NCBI GenBank assembly: GCA_035531675.1
Contig: DATKSL010000003.1
Coordinates: 1-64,000 of the forward strand
DNA from: JAJPIG01 sp035531675
GTDB taxonomy: Bacteria; Desulfobacterota; Binatia; Binatales; Binataceae
Direction of reading: 5' to 3'
Length of the DNA stretch: 64,000 bases
The notes below the pieces were generated by a model, which was given only the letters and a program-made list of their open reading frames with translations, ran no database searches and was not told the origin of the DNA. Of this stretch, positions 31,384 through 40,678 are shown piece by piece. Position numbers and translations under genes: made by a program. The stretch's first letter is position 1, and every line of letters begins with the position of its first letter.

Positions 31384-32430
31384 CTATTTCAGGCTCTCCA
31401 GGTACGCCACCAGATCGTTGAGATCTCTGCCGCGCATCCCGAGCGTCGGCATCCGCGCCCCCGGCTTGACTTTATCCGGGTTCTGAATCCACAGCGCAAC
31501 GTTCTCGGGGGTGTTTTTCATGATCGAGCCGGCCAGTGTTCCGCGGCTGCCGAAATGAGTCAGGTCAGGGCCGCGAAAACCGTAACTATATTGCTTGGAA
31601 AATCCGGAAATGCCCCGGATTTGATGGCAAATCGCGCAGGGCGCATTCTTGAAGATCTTCTCGCCAGCCTGCGCCGCGGCACTGGTCGGCTGGTCCGGCG
31701 GCGTCTGCTGATGGGCCACCCAGCGCTTGAACCCGGCGGGTGTGTCGACCACTACCCGGAAGCGCATGTTGGCGTGCGACAGTCCGCAGAATTCCGCGCA
31801 TTGCCCGTAATATTCGCCCGGGGTGTTTGGCACCAGCGTGATCTGATTGACCTGCCCCGGAATCACGTCGCGCTTGCCGCCCAGCGCCGGTACCCAGAAG
31901 CTATGAATGATGTCCTCGGAATAGAGCTCGAGGTGCACCATCCGGTCGTTGGGTAGATGCAACTCGTCGGCGGTCTGGATGTTGAGGCCCGGATAATCGA
32001 ATTCCCACCACCATTGATGGGCCCGGACCTGGACGGTAAGCGCGTTGCCCGGCCATTTCGACGGCTGGGTCTTCATGATCGTGTGGATGGTCGGAATGGT
32101 GATGAACACCAGGATGAGGGCCGGGCCGATGGTCCAGGCCAGCTCCAGCATCAGGTCCGATTCGTGCTCCGCGGGTTCGCCCGGATCGCCCTCGCGCGAG
32201 GAGAAGACGAAGATCGCGAGCAGCAGGGCAATGACTACGATCACCATGATGATCGCGTCCCAGATCGTCACCTGCAGGAACAGCGAGTAGATCCACTGCG
32301 CCAGGTCCGAGTTGGTCGCCAGCGTGTTCATCGGCGCGTTGTAATGCTGACAGCCGGCCAGCGCGCCGACCGCCGCCAGCGCGACGATGAGCGGGCCGGC
32401 GATACTCTTGAATCGATCCGCGGCTCTCAT
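31384..32430 (-). CDS. Cytochrome c oxidase subunit II with fused cytochrome c domain
   Basis: 348 residues from ATG 32430, overlapping the actF stop (ATGA). Lipoprotein signal with lipobox LAGC (C27). Two membrane helices (about 45-77 and 98-118) precede the cupredoxin domain with the CuA ligands H176, C211, E213, C215, H219 and M222 (GQCAEFCGLSHANM). After a Pro-rich linker a monoheme cytochrome c domain follows, CAICH at 265-269 with a distal Met in GARMPTLGM. The fused heme defines a caa3-type oxidase and accepts electrons from complex III without a free cytochrome, fitting its operon with ActABCDF. Confidence 0.95.
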   Translation of the reverse strand: MRAADRFKSIAGPLIVALAAVGALAGCQHYNAPMNTLATNSDLAQWIYSLFLQVTIWDAIIMVIVVIALLLAIFVFSSREGDPGEPAEHESDLMLELAWTIGPALILVFITIPTIHTIMKTQPSKWPGNALTVQVRAHQWWWEFDYPGLNIQTADELHLPNDRMVHLELYSEDIIHSFWVPALGGKRDVIPGQVNQITLVPNTPGEYYGQCAEFCGLSHANMRFRVVVDTPAGFKRWVAHQQTPPDQPTSAAAQAGEKIFKNAPCAICHQIRGISGFSKQYSYGFRGPDLTHFGSRGTLAGSIMKNTPENVALWIQNPDKVKPGARMPTLGMRGRDLNDLVAYLESLK

Positions 32431-33641
32431 TCCATCTCTCCAGCGGGTGTGAACGGCGCGGAACTCGCCGCCACCACGCGCCGCAGTCCCGGAAAGGCGC
32501 ACAGCGCGAAGGCACCGAGGAAACCCGCCGTAACGGCAATCTCGACCCATCCGTACGGAATGACCTTAGGCGAGAGCGACGGGACGATCAGCACGTAATC
32601 TTCTACGAAAATTCCGATCAGGCCGAGCAGCGCGATGGTGCCGAGGATCTTCGGCGTGCGCTTGGGGCGCCGTCCCAGCAGGACGAAGAACGGCAATCCC
32701 CAGACCAGCGTGAGCATCGCGATCGAGAGCGGCACCCACGGCATTATCGAGCGCCGCACGACGAAGAAGGTCTCGGCCGGGATATCGCCGTACCAGATCA
32801 CCAGGTACTGGGCAAAAAACAGGTAGACCCAGAAGATCGAGAAGGCGAACACCATCTTGCCGAGGTCATGCTGCACGCGACGGCTGAAGAACACCACGCG
32901 ATCCCCGAACACCGCCTGCAGGATTACCGCCGTCAGCGCCATCGCGGTAATTCCGCTCCAGAAGGCGGTGGCGAAGAACCAGGCGCCGAACAGCGTGCTG
33001 CGCCACTCCGGCGAGAGCGACATGATCAGGTCAAAGGCCAGCAGCGAGTAGACGAAGGCGTAGCTCAGCGCCAGCGCCGGCGACAGCCGCCGGATGATAT
33101 TGGGCGGCAGCGCGATATTGTTGGGTGTCTTGGCCCATTCGCGCACCGCTTCACGGCGCGAGGCCGATACGAACCACAGGCTGAGCACCGTCATCAGCAG
33201 CAGCCCGGCCCCATCGCGCGCGAACAGAAACGGCGCGTTCAGCCACATCGCTTTATCCGCCACCGGATGCAGCACCCAGGGGAAGATCGCGGCCCGCCCC
33301 AGCCACATCCCCCAGAACAGGAGGAAGCCGAGCGGAATGAAGCCGACGAACATTTCCGCCAACCGGTACTGCGCCGGTCCCGCCCAGCGGCCCTGGCTCA
33401 GGTAGAAGGCGGTGGAAACCACCACCCCGCCCTGCGCAATACTCATCCAGAACAGCAGATTTACCAGGTAGGCCTGCCAGGCTCGCGCGCCCAGACCCAT
33501 CCATAGCGCCAGGAAAAATCCCGCCGCGCCGACTACCAGGAGCACGACCGCAATGGTCGTCCAGGAGCCGAGCGAGAGCTGGATCGGTTCATGCGTCCCC
33601 GGCGCGGACGCCCGCGATGTTGACTCTGAGTTAGAACTCAT
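32427..33641 (-). CDS. actF: Alternative complex III subunit ActF (quinone-binding membrane subunit)
   Basis: 404 residues, about ten membrane helices starting at residue 25. It resembles the quinol:cytochrome c oxidoreductase quinone-binding subunit 2: YLVNLLFWMSIAQGGVVVS, YRLAEMFVGFIPLGFLLFW, LAFDLIMSLSPEWRSTLFGAWFFATAF and AQYLVIWYGDIPAETFF are characteristic of ActF. Related to ActC by fold but shorter. It overlaps coxB by ATGA. The gene precedes coxB directly, and the normal actE lies between actD and actF in many operons but not here (71 bp between the two genes). Confidence 0.93.
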   Translation of the reverse strand: MSSNSESTSRASAPGTHEPIQLSLGSWTTIAVVLLVVGAAGFFLALWMGLGARAWQAYLVNLLFWMSIAQGGVVVSTAFYLSQGRWAGPAQYRLAEMFVGFIPLGFLLFWGMWLGRAAIFPWVLHPVADKAMWLNAPFLFARDGAGLLLMTVLSLWFVSASRREAVREWAKTPNNIALPPNIIRRLSPALALSYAFVYSLLAFDLIMSLSPEWRSTLFGAWFFATAFWSGITAMALTAVILQAVFGDRVVFFSRRVQHDLGKMVFAFSIFWVYLFFAQYLVIWYGDIPAETFFVVRRSIMPWVPLSIAMLTLVWGLPFFVLLGRRPKRTPKILGTIALLGLIGIFVEDYVLIVPSLSPKVIPYGWVEIAVTAGFLGAFALCAFPGLRRVVAASSAPFTPAGEME

Positions 33642-33712
33642 GTTTGCCCGGCCTTATCTCATCTCCGTCATAGCTCGGTCATCATTGCCTGTCGTCGAAT
33701 CCGAGGGCCGGC

Positions 33713-34255
33713 CTAATGGCCGCCGTGCCCGGGTGATACCGTCGTCGCCGGCAGCGGCTCGCGGCTGACGTCGGCGGCGCCGGCGTCCTTGAACAGCGCC
33801 TCGATACGGGCGCTGTCCGATTCCTCGCAGTTCACCATCACGCCGAAGCGGTCGCCGCTGAAATGTGGGCTGTAGCCCTCGATCGGCTCCATCGCCGGCA
33901 CTCGGGCGTTGGTGAGAAAGCCCAGCACGCCGGCGATTCCGCCGCACAGGATCATCAGCTCGAAGACGATAATCAGGTAGGCCGGAATCGACGCGATCGG
34001 CTTGCCGCCGGCGTTAAGACCCCACTCGTAGGAAGTGCCGAGCGTGATCGCGAAGCCCGAGAGCGCGCCGAAGATTCCGCCGCTCAGCACCCAGCCGCGC
34101 ACGTGACTGCGCCCTTCGTAGAGCGCCTCATTGATTTTCTCGCTCGGGATCGGCGAGAACACCCGCGGGCGCAGCCGCGTCTCGAGCAGCCGCTCGATCG
34201 TATGCACGCACTGCTCCTCGTCGGCAAACGAGGCAACCATCCGAACCTCGCTCAT
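33713..34255 (-). CDS. actD: Alternative complex III subunit ActD (DUF3341)
   Basis: 180 residues, usual for ActD. N-terminal soluble part MSEVRMVASFADEEQCVHTI, two membrane helices (about 55-78 and 91-113) and a C-terminal soluble domain with FGVMVNCEESDSARIEALFKDAGAADVSREP, the DUF3341 signature. ActD is a small membrane subunit of the quinol-oxidising complex contacting ActC/ActF. Its ATG overlaps the actC stop (ATGA). The C-terminus is His-rich (SPGHGGH). Confidence 0.93.
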   Translation of the reverse strand: MSEVRMVASFADEEQCVHTIERLLETRLRPRVFSPIPSEKINEALYEGRSHVRGWVLSGGIFGALSGFAITLGTSYEWGLNAGGKPIASIPAYLIIVFELMILCGGIAGVLGFLTNARVPAMEPIEGYSPHFSGDRFGVMVNCEESDSARIEALFKDAGAADVSREPLPATTVSPGHGGH

Positions 34256-35610
34256 GCCGCCCTCCGATAGGTGTCATGCAGCGCTTCGCGCAGCCAGCGG
34301 ATACCTTCCTTCAACTCGGTCATCGAAACGATCGGCAGGAAGCGCGCAAACAACGAAAACAGCATCAGGAACCAGGCGAAGCTGCCGACCGTGATGAAAA
34401 CCTCGGTGACCGAGGGCGTAAAGAAGTGCCACTGCGAGGGTTCGGTATTGGTCGCCAGCGAGCCGGCGATAATCACGAACCGTTCCAGCCACATCCCGAC
34501 GTTGACGAACAGCGAGATGACGAACAGCCAGACCGTGCTGACCCGCACCCGCGGCGAGAACAGCAACAGCGGAATCACGCAGTTGCACGCGACCATCATC
34601 CAGAACAAATAGCCCTGCGGGCCGAAGTAGCGCTCATGGAAGGTCATCAGCTCGATCGCGTCGCGGCTGTACCAGACCATGAAGGATTCGCAGATGTACG
34701 AGTACGAGATGACCAGCGAGGTCAGCAGGATGACCTTGGCCAGGTTGTCGAGATGCCAGGGGGTGATGAGCTCCTCGAGCCCCATGATCTTGCGGATCGG
34801 GATGAGCAGCGTCAGCACCATCGCGACGCCCGAGAAAATCGCCCCGGCGACGAAGTAGGGGGCGAAGATGGTGCTGTGCCAGCCCGGCAACTGCGCCATC
34901 GCGAAGTCCCAGGACACCACGCTGTGAACCGAGATCACCAGCGGCGTGGCGAAGCCGGCCAGCAGCAGGTAAGCCATCGAGAAATGGCGCCATTGGCGGT
35001 CGGTCCCCTGCCAGCCCATCGACACCATCGAATAGAACTTCTTGCGCCAGCCCTTGGCCGCGTCGCGCGCGTTGGCGACGTCGGGAATCATCCCCATGAA
35101 CAGGAACAGGCTGCTGATGGTCAGGTAGGTCGTGACCGCGAAGGCGTCCCACACCAGTGGCGAGCGGAAATCGGGCTGCAGCGAGCGCTCATTCGGATAG
35201 GGCGCCAGCCAGTAGAAGAACCACGGGCGGCCCAGATGGATGATCGGGAACAGTCCGGCGGTCAACACCGCGAAGATCGTCATGGTTTCCGCCAGCCGGT
35301 AGACCGCGGTGCGCCAGCGGGTGCGAAACAGGTAGAGGATCGCCGAGATCAGCGTGCCGGAGTGCGCAATACCAACCCAGAAGACGAAGTTGGTGATGTA
35401 TATCGCCCACATCGTGGGCTGGGTCAGGCCGGTTACGCCCAGGCCGTTGTAAACCTGATTGGTCCACAGCGCGCCCCCGATAACTACGAAGAACGCGCAG
35501 AAGCAAATCCAGGCCCAGTACTGAAGCCCGCCGGGCTCCAGCACGCTGCGCACCTGACGATCGATATCGCTGAAAGTCGGGGTCAAGCTGGTTGGTGCAG
35601 CGGCTGCCAC
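34252..35610 (-). CDS. actC: Alternative complex III subunit ActC (NrfD/PsrC-like quinone-binding subunit)
   Basis: 452 residues from GTG 35610, directly after the actB stop. About ten membrane helices (first near residue 33). NrfD/PsrC family motifs: QVYNGLGVTGLTQPTMWAIYI, HSGTLISAILYLFRTRWRTAVYRLAE, HLGRPWFFYWLAPYPNERSL, and SVVSWDFAMAQLPGWHSTIFAPYFVAGAIF. It carries the quinol site that feeds electrons into ActB/ActA and is thought to take part in proton translocation. It overlaps actD by ATGA. Length and composition are normal. Confidence 0.95.
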   Translation of the reverse strand: MAAAAPTSLTPTFSDIDRQVRSVLEPGGLQYWAWICFCAFFVVIGGALWTNQVYNGLGVTGLTQPTMWAIYITNFVFWVGIAHSGTLISAILYLFRTRWRTAVYRLAETMTIFAVLTAGLFPIIHLGRPWFFYWLAPYPNERSLQPDFRSPLVWDAFAVTTYLTISSLFLFMGMIPDVANARDAAKGWRKKFYSMVSMGWQGTDRQWRHFSMAYLLLAGFATPLVISVHSVVSWDFAMAQLPGWHSTIFAPYFVAGAIFSGVAMVLTLLIPIRKIMGLEELITPWHLDNLAKVILLTSLVISYSYICESFMVWYSRDAIELMTFHERYFGPQGYLFWMMVACNCVIPLLLFSPRVRVSTVWLFVISLFVNVGMWLERFVIIAGSLATNTEPSQWHFFTPSVTEVFITVGSFAWFLMLFSLFARFLPIVSMTELKEGIRWLREALHDTYRRAA

Positions 35611-38535
35611 TTAAGCTCTCCCTTTCTCGTGGTAGATTTCGCGCAAGTAGGTGATCGCGGGCAGCGTGTTGAACTCGGCGTTCAGGATCCGGTAGGTGCG
35701 CAGATCGTTGTCCTTGCGCCGCTGCATCATTGCACTTTGCTTGTCGTTGCGGTCGCCGAAGCTGATCGCGCGGGTCGGACAGGTCTGCGCGCAGGCCGGC
35801 ACGATCTCGCCGTCGTGCAGCGCCCGGTCACTGGTCTTGGCGTTGATCTCGGCGTACACGATGCGCTGCATGCAGAACGTGCACTTCTCCATTACCCCCG
35901 CCCCGCGCACCGTCACATCCGGATTGAGCTGCAGATGGAGCGGCGCCGGCCATTCGGGCTTGTACCAGTTGAAGCGGCGCACCTTGTAGGTACAGTTGTT
36001 CTCGCAGTAACGGGTGCCGATGCAGCGGTTGTAGTTCTGGCCGTTGATGCCTTCCTGGGTATGGTAGGCGGCGAACACCGGACAGACCGGCTCGCACGGC
36101 GCATGCTCGCACTGCTGGCAGAGCATCGGCGTGATGTACATCAGCGGCGCCTTGTCGGCCTCTGCCTTGGGCGGCGTGTAGCGCTCGATGCGCATCCACG
36201 ACATGATGCGGCCGTGGTGGACGCCTTCCTTGCCGACCACCGCCAGGTTGTTCTCGGCGTAGCAGGCCGCGACGCAGGCGCTGCATCCGACGCAGGCGTT
36301 GACGTCGATCGTCATGCCCCACTGGTGGGTCGGATACTTGAACGCCCCGTACATCTCGTAGGGCTCGGTCTCGGTTTCTGACTTGGGGGTGATGCCGCGG
36401 GCCAGATCCTCGATGCTCATCGCCTCGACGATATTGCGGCCCATCATGTCTTCCGAGTACAGCGGCGACACCAGCGGATTCTTGCGGCCGGTCCCACTCA
36501 CCTTGACCGCGGCACTCAGCGCGCCGGGCGCCAGGATGGTGAAGGCGTTGACGCCGCGCCCCTTCGCATAGCGGCCGTATGAGGTGTGCCCCTGTCCCAG
36601 CGGCAGCGCTATTACCCCCGGGCGGACATGCTCGGAAACCAGCGCCGAGACCGCGACCGTACCCTGATCGGTCTTGAGCTCGACCACTTCGTCGGCCGCG
36701 ATTCCGAGCGTCTTGGCGGTCTCGGGATGAATCTCGGCCCAGCTATCCCAGACCAGCTGATCGACCGGCTCGGGAATTTCCTGCAGCCACGACTTGTTGG
36801 CCCCGCGCCCATCGTAGAGAAAGATATGCGGATAGACGGCCAGCACGAGATCGGGGCCGGCATCCGGTGGCTTAGGCTTGTTCTGCAGGATCGCCGCCTT
36901 GAGCTTGACGTCGGCGGCCTTGGCCGCGCTGAAGACGCCGCCGTCGCGCAGCGCCTGCGCGAAGAAATCCTCGGGCTTGCCCTGATCGCCAAGCTGCTTC
37001 TGGAGATCCTGAAAGCTGGCCTTGACGGCCTCCGCGGTGGACTGCCACGGCACCGCCTTGCTGTCGGTGCTGGCCGCGCGGGCCGACTCCAGCATCACGT
37101 CGCCGAGATCGCGGCTCTCGAACACCGGCTGCATCACCGGCTGCCCGAGTCCGTTGATACCCGCCCGCGGCGCGCTGTCGCGCCAGCTCTCGAGCGGATG
37201 ATGAATCGGCAGCAGCAGATGCGCCCGCTCGGCGGTCTCGTCCGGCACCAGGCCACCCCACACCACGAACGGCACCTGGCGCAGGGCGTCATTGAACTTG
37301 GCCGCCGGCGACATCGCGTATACCGGATTCGCTCCGGCCGCGATCACCAGCACGTCGACCTGCTTCTGATTCATCGCCGTGATAAGGCCGTCGAGGTCGG
37401 CCTGGGAACTCAGCGACGAGGCCGGCGCGCCGTCGAGGAAGGTGACCGTCTTGCCCAGGTTGCCGGTCACGGCGTTCAAAACAAAGGCTGCGACGTGGGC
37501 TTGCTTGTCTTCGGTGCCGGCCAGCGCGACGGCGCCCTCGGCCTGCCCGAAGACCTGGCCCAGGCGCATGATGGCTTCGGCCGAAACCCCGGTCTGCTGG
37601 CTCACGGTCTCGGGCTCGTAGCCCGCGACGAAGCTCTTGAGAGTCGCGATATCAAAGCCCGAGTTGGGCGAAATCCATCCCTGCCGCACCAGCACGTAGA
37701 GCACGCTCATGGCGATGGCGGCTTCGTGGCCGGGCTTGACCGCGATCCACTCGTCGCTCTTGGCGGCGGTCAGATTCAACCGCGGACCGACGTAGACTGC
37801 CCGCCCGATGGCGAGCTTGCCGCGCCGCTGGCGGGGCGCGCGAAACGCGGCATATTGGCGCATCAGCTCGAGCGGCGAGCCCCAGGTATCGATAAAGTCG
37901 GCGCCGAACGAAATCAGCGCTTCCGCCTGATCAAGATGGTAAACCGGCGTATCGCTGCGCCCGAAGCAATCCTGCGCCGCCTGCTGCGCCACCGAACTCG
38001 CCAACGGCTCGTAAAAGACCGCCTTGCTCGAGTTCCATGCCGACAGCCACAGCCCGGCGATCTTAGCGAGCGTCGGACCCTGCGGATGGGCCAGGTAGGC
38101 GACCCGATCCTTGCCGGCCTTGGCGGCGGTCGAGAGATGGCCGAGCAGCGCGCGAGTGGCGATATCCCATGAGATCCGGCGCACCCGGCCGTCATCGCCA
38201 CGCACGAACGGATGGGCCAGGCGGTCGGGATTGTAGAGGCCTTGCAGCGCAGCCTGGCCGCGGGCACACAGCGAGCCCTGGCCGATAGGATCCTTGGGAT
38301 TACCCTCGAGCTTGATTACGCGCCCCTCGCGCACCCGCGCCACTACTCCGCATCCGGCACCACATTCGTTACAGGTCGTGGCGTAGAAGGAGGGTACGCC
38401 GGGGATCACATTTTCGTCGGGCACGACGTAGGGAATAAGTTCCCGCCCGGCCGGCTCGCATCCTGGAATCGCCGCGGCGGCGCCGGCCGCACTGGCGATC
38501 TTAAGAAACGACCGTCTGCTGAACCCTTCTGACAT
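35611..38535 (-). CDS. actB: Alternative complex III subunit ActB (fused molybdopterin-oxidoreductase-like and Fe-S subunit)
   Basis: 974 residues. A Tat signal (SRRSFLK, residues 7-13) is followed by an IPGC lipobox at 26. Residues about 50-700 are molybdopterin-oxidoreductase-like; a C-x2-C-x3-C-x27-C motif (C55, C58, C62, C90) of a [4Fe-4S] cluster is present. From about residue 740 a four-cluster ferredoxin domain follows, with ACVGCSACVAACYAENN, CQQCEHAPCEPVCPV, CIGTRYCENNC and the last set CTFCMQR plus CAQTCPTRA. ActB passes electrons from the quinol site to the ActA hemes at the periplasmic side. It precedes actC without a gap. Confidence 0.96.
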   Translation of the reverse strand: MSEGFSRRSFLKIASAAGAAAAIPGCEPAGRELIPYVVPDENVIPGVPSFYATTCNECGAGCGVVARVREGRVIKLEGNPKDPIGQGSLCARGQAALQGLYNPDRLAHPFVRGDDGRVRRISWDIATRALLGHLSTAAKAGKDRVAYLAHPQGPTLAKIAGLWLSAWNSSKAVFYEPLASSVAQQAAQDCFGRSDTPVYHLDQAEALISFGADFIDTWGSPLELMRQYAAFRAPRQRRGKLAIGRAVYVGPRLNLTAAKSDEWIAVKPGHEAAIAMSVLYVLVRQGWISPNSGFDIATLKSFVAGYEPETVSQQTGVSAEAIMRLGQVFGQAEGAVALAGTEDKQAHVAAFVLNAVTGNLGKTVTFLDGAPASSLSSQADLDGLITAMNQKQVDVLVIAAGANPVYAMSPAAKFNDALRQVPFVVWGGLVPDETAERAHLLLPIHHPLESWRDSAPRAGINGLGQPVMQPVFESRDLGDVMLESARAASTDSKAVPWQSTAEAVKASFQDLQKQLGDQGKPEDFFAQALRDGGVFSAAKAADVKLKAAILQNKPKPPDAGPDLVLAVYPHIFLYDGRGANKSWLQEIPEPVDQLVWDSWAEIHPETAKTLGIAADEVVELKTDQGTVAVSALVSEHVRPGVIALPLGQGHTSYGRYAKGRGVNAFTILAPGALSAAVKVSGTGRKNPLVSPLYSEDMMGRNIVEAMSIEDLARGITPKSETETEPYEMYGAFKYPTHQWGMTIDVNACVGCSACVAACYAENNLAVVGKEGVHHGRIMSWMRIERYTPPKAEADKAPLMYITPMLCQQCEHAPCEPVCPVFAAYHTQEGINGQNYNRCIGTRYCENNCTYKVRRFNWYKPEWPAPLHLQLNPDVTVRGAGVMEKCTFCMQRIVYAEINAKTSDRALHDGEIVPACAQTCPTRAISFGDRNDKQSAMMQRRKDNDLRTYRILNAEFNTLPAITYLREIYHEKGRA

Positions 38536-38547
38536 CAGAACCCTCGC

Positions 38548-39060
38548 TTAATGGTGGCAGACAAAACAGTCCTGGGTGGCACCACGTTTTTCATGACAAG
38601 AGAGGCAGAAGCCCATGTTGATTTCATGCACCGGCTCGATGCGGTCCATATCCTGGACCGGGCCGTGACAGGTCTGGCACGCGACCCCGGCCCAGATATG
38701 CGGCTGATGGGTGAAGCGCACGAAGTCGGGCAGCGTGTAGACCCGGTTCCAGCGAATCTCGAACGGCGGCTGGGTGTGATTGGTCCACGGACGCGTCACC
38801 GGCTTCAGCCCGCCGAACAACGCGTCGCCATGGCATCCCACACAACGCTCGACCGGCGGCACGCCGGAGGTCTCCGAGCGGCGCGCATACTCATGGCAGT
38901 ACTGGCAGGGAATCTTGTTCACGCCGGCGTGAATCCGATGGCTAAAAGGGATCGGCTGCTCGACGTCCTGACGCGGAGCCCAGGGCCGCTGGGAAAACGC
39001 CAGCACCGCCAGGCCGCCTAGGAACGTAGCCAAGGCGACAGGAATCAATATCCGGTTCAT
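38548..39060 (-). CDS. actA: Alternative complex III subunit ActA (pentaheme cytochrome c)
   Basis: 170 residues, one N-terminal membrane anchor (residues about 4-22) and five CxxCH heme sites: C52-H56, C73-H77, C128-H132, C152-H156 and C165-H169. Distal His candidates (H41, H44, H118, H121, H145) are spread through the chain. ActA receives electrons from ActB and delivers them to an acceptor cytochrome, here most likely the heme domain fused to coxB. First gene of the operon; its 442-bp upstream region has no other gene on this strand. No strong Shine-Dalgarno is seen before the ATG. Confidence 0.95.
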   Translation of the reverse strand: MNRILIPVALATFLGGLAVLAFSQRPWAPRQDVEQPIPFSHRIHAGVNKIPCQYCHEYARRSETSGVPPVERCVGCHGDALFGGLKPVTRPWTNHTQPPFEIRWNRVYTLPDFVRFTHQPHIWAGVACQTCHGPVQDMDRIEPVHEINMGFCLSCHEKRGATQDCFVCHH

Positions 39061-39502
39061 CGTGTCATCAGATCCGGTTTACACTCGGACGCAGCTTTCA
39101 AAACCGTCTCGACCTATCACGCCTGAGGCCGGCATTTCAAACGTCTGCGCCACACGCTCAATATTTCAGCAGGGCGGCAACTTGCCCTTGGAGATGTCGC
39201 GACTCCCGCTGCATTCAAACCACGAACGCGAAAATAACTAACATTGCGAGGGCTGCTGGGCAAGAGAAAATAATGGACCACGCGCATTTTGTCGAGTGCA
39301 TTTTGTCGAGCGAAACACAAAGCCTCTGGCGATCGTTCGTGATGCGAAAACAATGGACGAGTCGCTCATTGCCACAAGCGCCGCATCGCAAATCGGTAGC
39401 GCATCCGCAATTGTGCACCCCTCGATACGCACCCCCGTTTAACCCACTGCCGCGCTATGCTAGCTAGTTACATCAAGATTCGTCCGGAGCGTTGCTGACC
39501 AC
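39061..39502. other. 442-bp intergenic region between actA and dapL with a short tandem repeat
   Basis: No credible gene is visible; small frames on both strands lack ribosome sites and familiar residues. GCATTTTGTCGAG occurs twice in tandem at 39284-39296 and 39298-39310, period 14. AAAATAATGGACCA (39267-39280) is echoed at 39347-39360 by AAAACAATGGACGA. The stretch is less GC-rich than its surroundings. It must carry the divergent promoters of the actA operon and dapL; a TATGCT near 39456 is a weak -10 candidate for dapL. Confidence 0.55.
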
Positions 39503-40669
39503 GTGCAAATCAAGCCTGCTGCGCGATTGAGCCTGTTGCCACCCTACCTGTTCGCCGAGCTCGATCGGTTGAAACGGGAGATTCAACAACAGGGGGTCGA
39601 CGTAATCAGCCTCGGTATCGGCGATCCCGATCTGCCGACGCCACGCTTCATAATCGAAAGTCTGCAGCGCGCCGCCGAAAACCCGCCCAACCATCGCTAT
39701 CCCGACTACGAAGGGCTCGAGCGCTTTCGCCAGGCCGCCAGCCGCTGGTACCTGCGCCGCTTCGGCGTCAAGCTCGATCCGGGGCGCGAGGTGTTCGCGC
39801 TGATCGGCTCCAAGGAAGGAATTGCGAATTTCGCCACCGCGGTGGTCGATCCGGGCGATATCGTGCTGATTCCCGACCCCGGCTATCCGGTTTATTTCTC
39901 CGGATGCGTGTTCAACGGCGGCGAGCCCTACTTCATGAAGCTGCGGCGCGAGCATAGCTTTCGTCCCGATTTCGGCGCGATTCCGCCCGAGGTCGCGCGG
40001 CGCTCGAAGCTGATGTGGCTCAACTACCCGAACAATCCCACCGCCGCCACCGTCGATCGCGCGTTCTTCGAAGAAGCGGTCGCCTACTGCCTCAAGCACC
40101 AGATTATCCTCGCTCACGACGTCGCCTACTCCGAGATCGCCTACGACGGCTATCGCGCGCCGAGCGTGCTCGAGGTCCCCGGCGCGATGGAATGCGCGAT
40201 CGAGTTCCACTCGCTCTCGAAGACCTACTCGATGACCGGCTGGCGGGTCGGCTTCGCGGTCGGCAACGCCCAGTTGATCAAGGCGCTCGGCCTGGTCAAG
40301 ACCAACATGGACTCGGGCGTCTTCCAGGCCGTGCAGGAAGCGGCCATCACCGCGATGGACGCGGGCGACGACGCGGTGCGCGAATACTGCGCGATCTATC
40401 GCCAGCGGCGCGACCTGATGGTCGGGCTGCTGCACAAACTCGGCCTGCCATGCGAGGTGCCGCGCGCCACCTTCTATCTATGGGCGCAGGTCCCGGCCGG
40501 CTATACCTCGGTTTCATTCACTGAACGCGTGCTCCAAGAGGCCGGCGTAGCGATTACGCCGGGCTCCGGATTCGGCAAGGGTGGTGAGGGGTTCGTTCGT
40601 TTCTCGATGACGGTCGGGAGCGAGCGGCTGAAAGAGGCGGTGGCTCGACTAGCGGCGCTCAAATTGTGA
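39503..40669 (+). CDS. dapL: LL-diaminopimelate aminotransferase-like class I/II aminotransferase
   Basis: 388 residues from GTG 39503. Fold-type I PLP enzyme with K240 as the Schiff-base lysine in HSLSKTYSMTGWRVGF. Motifs ISLGIGDPDLPTPRFI, YPDYEGLERFRQAAS, LIGSKEGIANF, DPGYPVY and LNYPNNPT match the DapL-type (bacterial DapL2) aminotransferases, which make LL-diaminopimelate directly from tetrahydrodipicolinate and glutamate, bypassing succinylated or acetylated intermediates. A general aspartate/LL-DAP family member without this role cannot be excluded by sequence reading. folK starts 9 bp later, so the two genes are probably cotranscribed. Confidence 0.85.
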   Translation: MQIKPAARLSLLPPYLFAELDRLKREIQQQGVDVISLGIGDPDLPTPRFIIESLQRAAENPPNHRYPDYEGLERFRQAASRWYLRRFGVKLDPGREVFALIGSKEGIANFATAVVDPGDIVLIPDPGYPVYFSGCVFNGGEPYFMKLRREHSFRPDFGAIPPEVARRSKLMWLNYPNNPTAATVDRAFFEEAVAYCLKHQIILAHDVAYSEIAYDGYRAPSVLEVPGAMECAIEFHSLSKTYSMTGWRVGFAVGNAQLIKALGLVKTNMDSGVFQAVQEAAITAMDAGDDAVREYCAIYRQRRDLMVGLLHKLGLPCEVPRATFYLWAQVPAGYTSVSFTERVLQEAGVAITPGSGFGKGGEGFVRFSMTVGSERLKEAVARLAALKL

Positions 40670-40678
40670 CGGGTGGGG

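Noticed and set aside
34276..38172. Two long plus-strand open frames (34276-36381 and 36586-38172) opposite actB and actC
   Set aside because: Arg/Asp/His-rich antisense of strongly identified actB/actC genes; no start site or domain.
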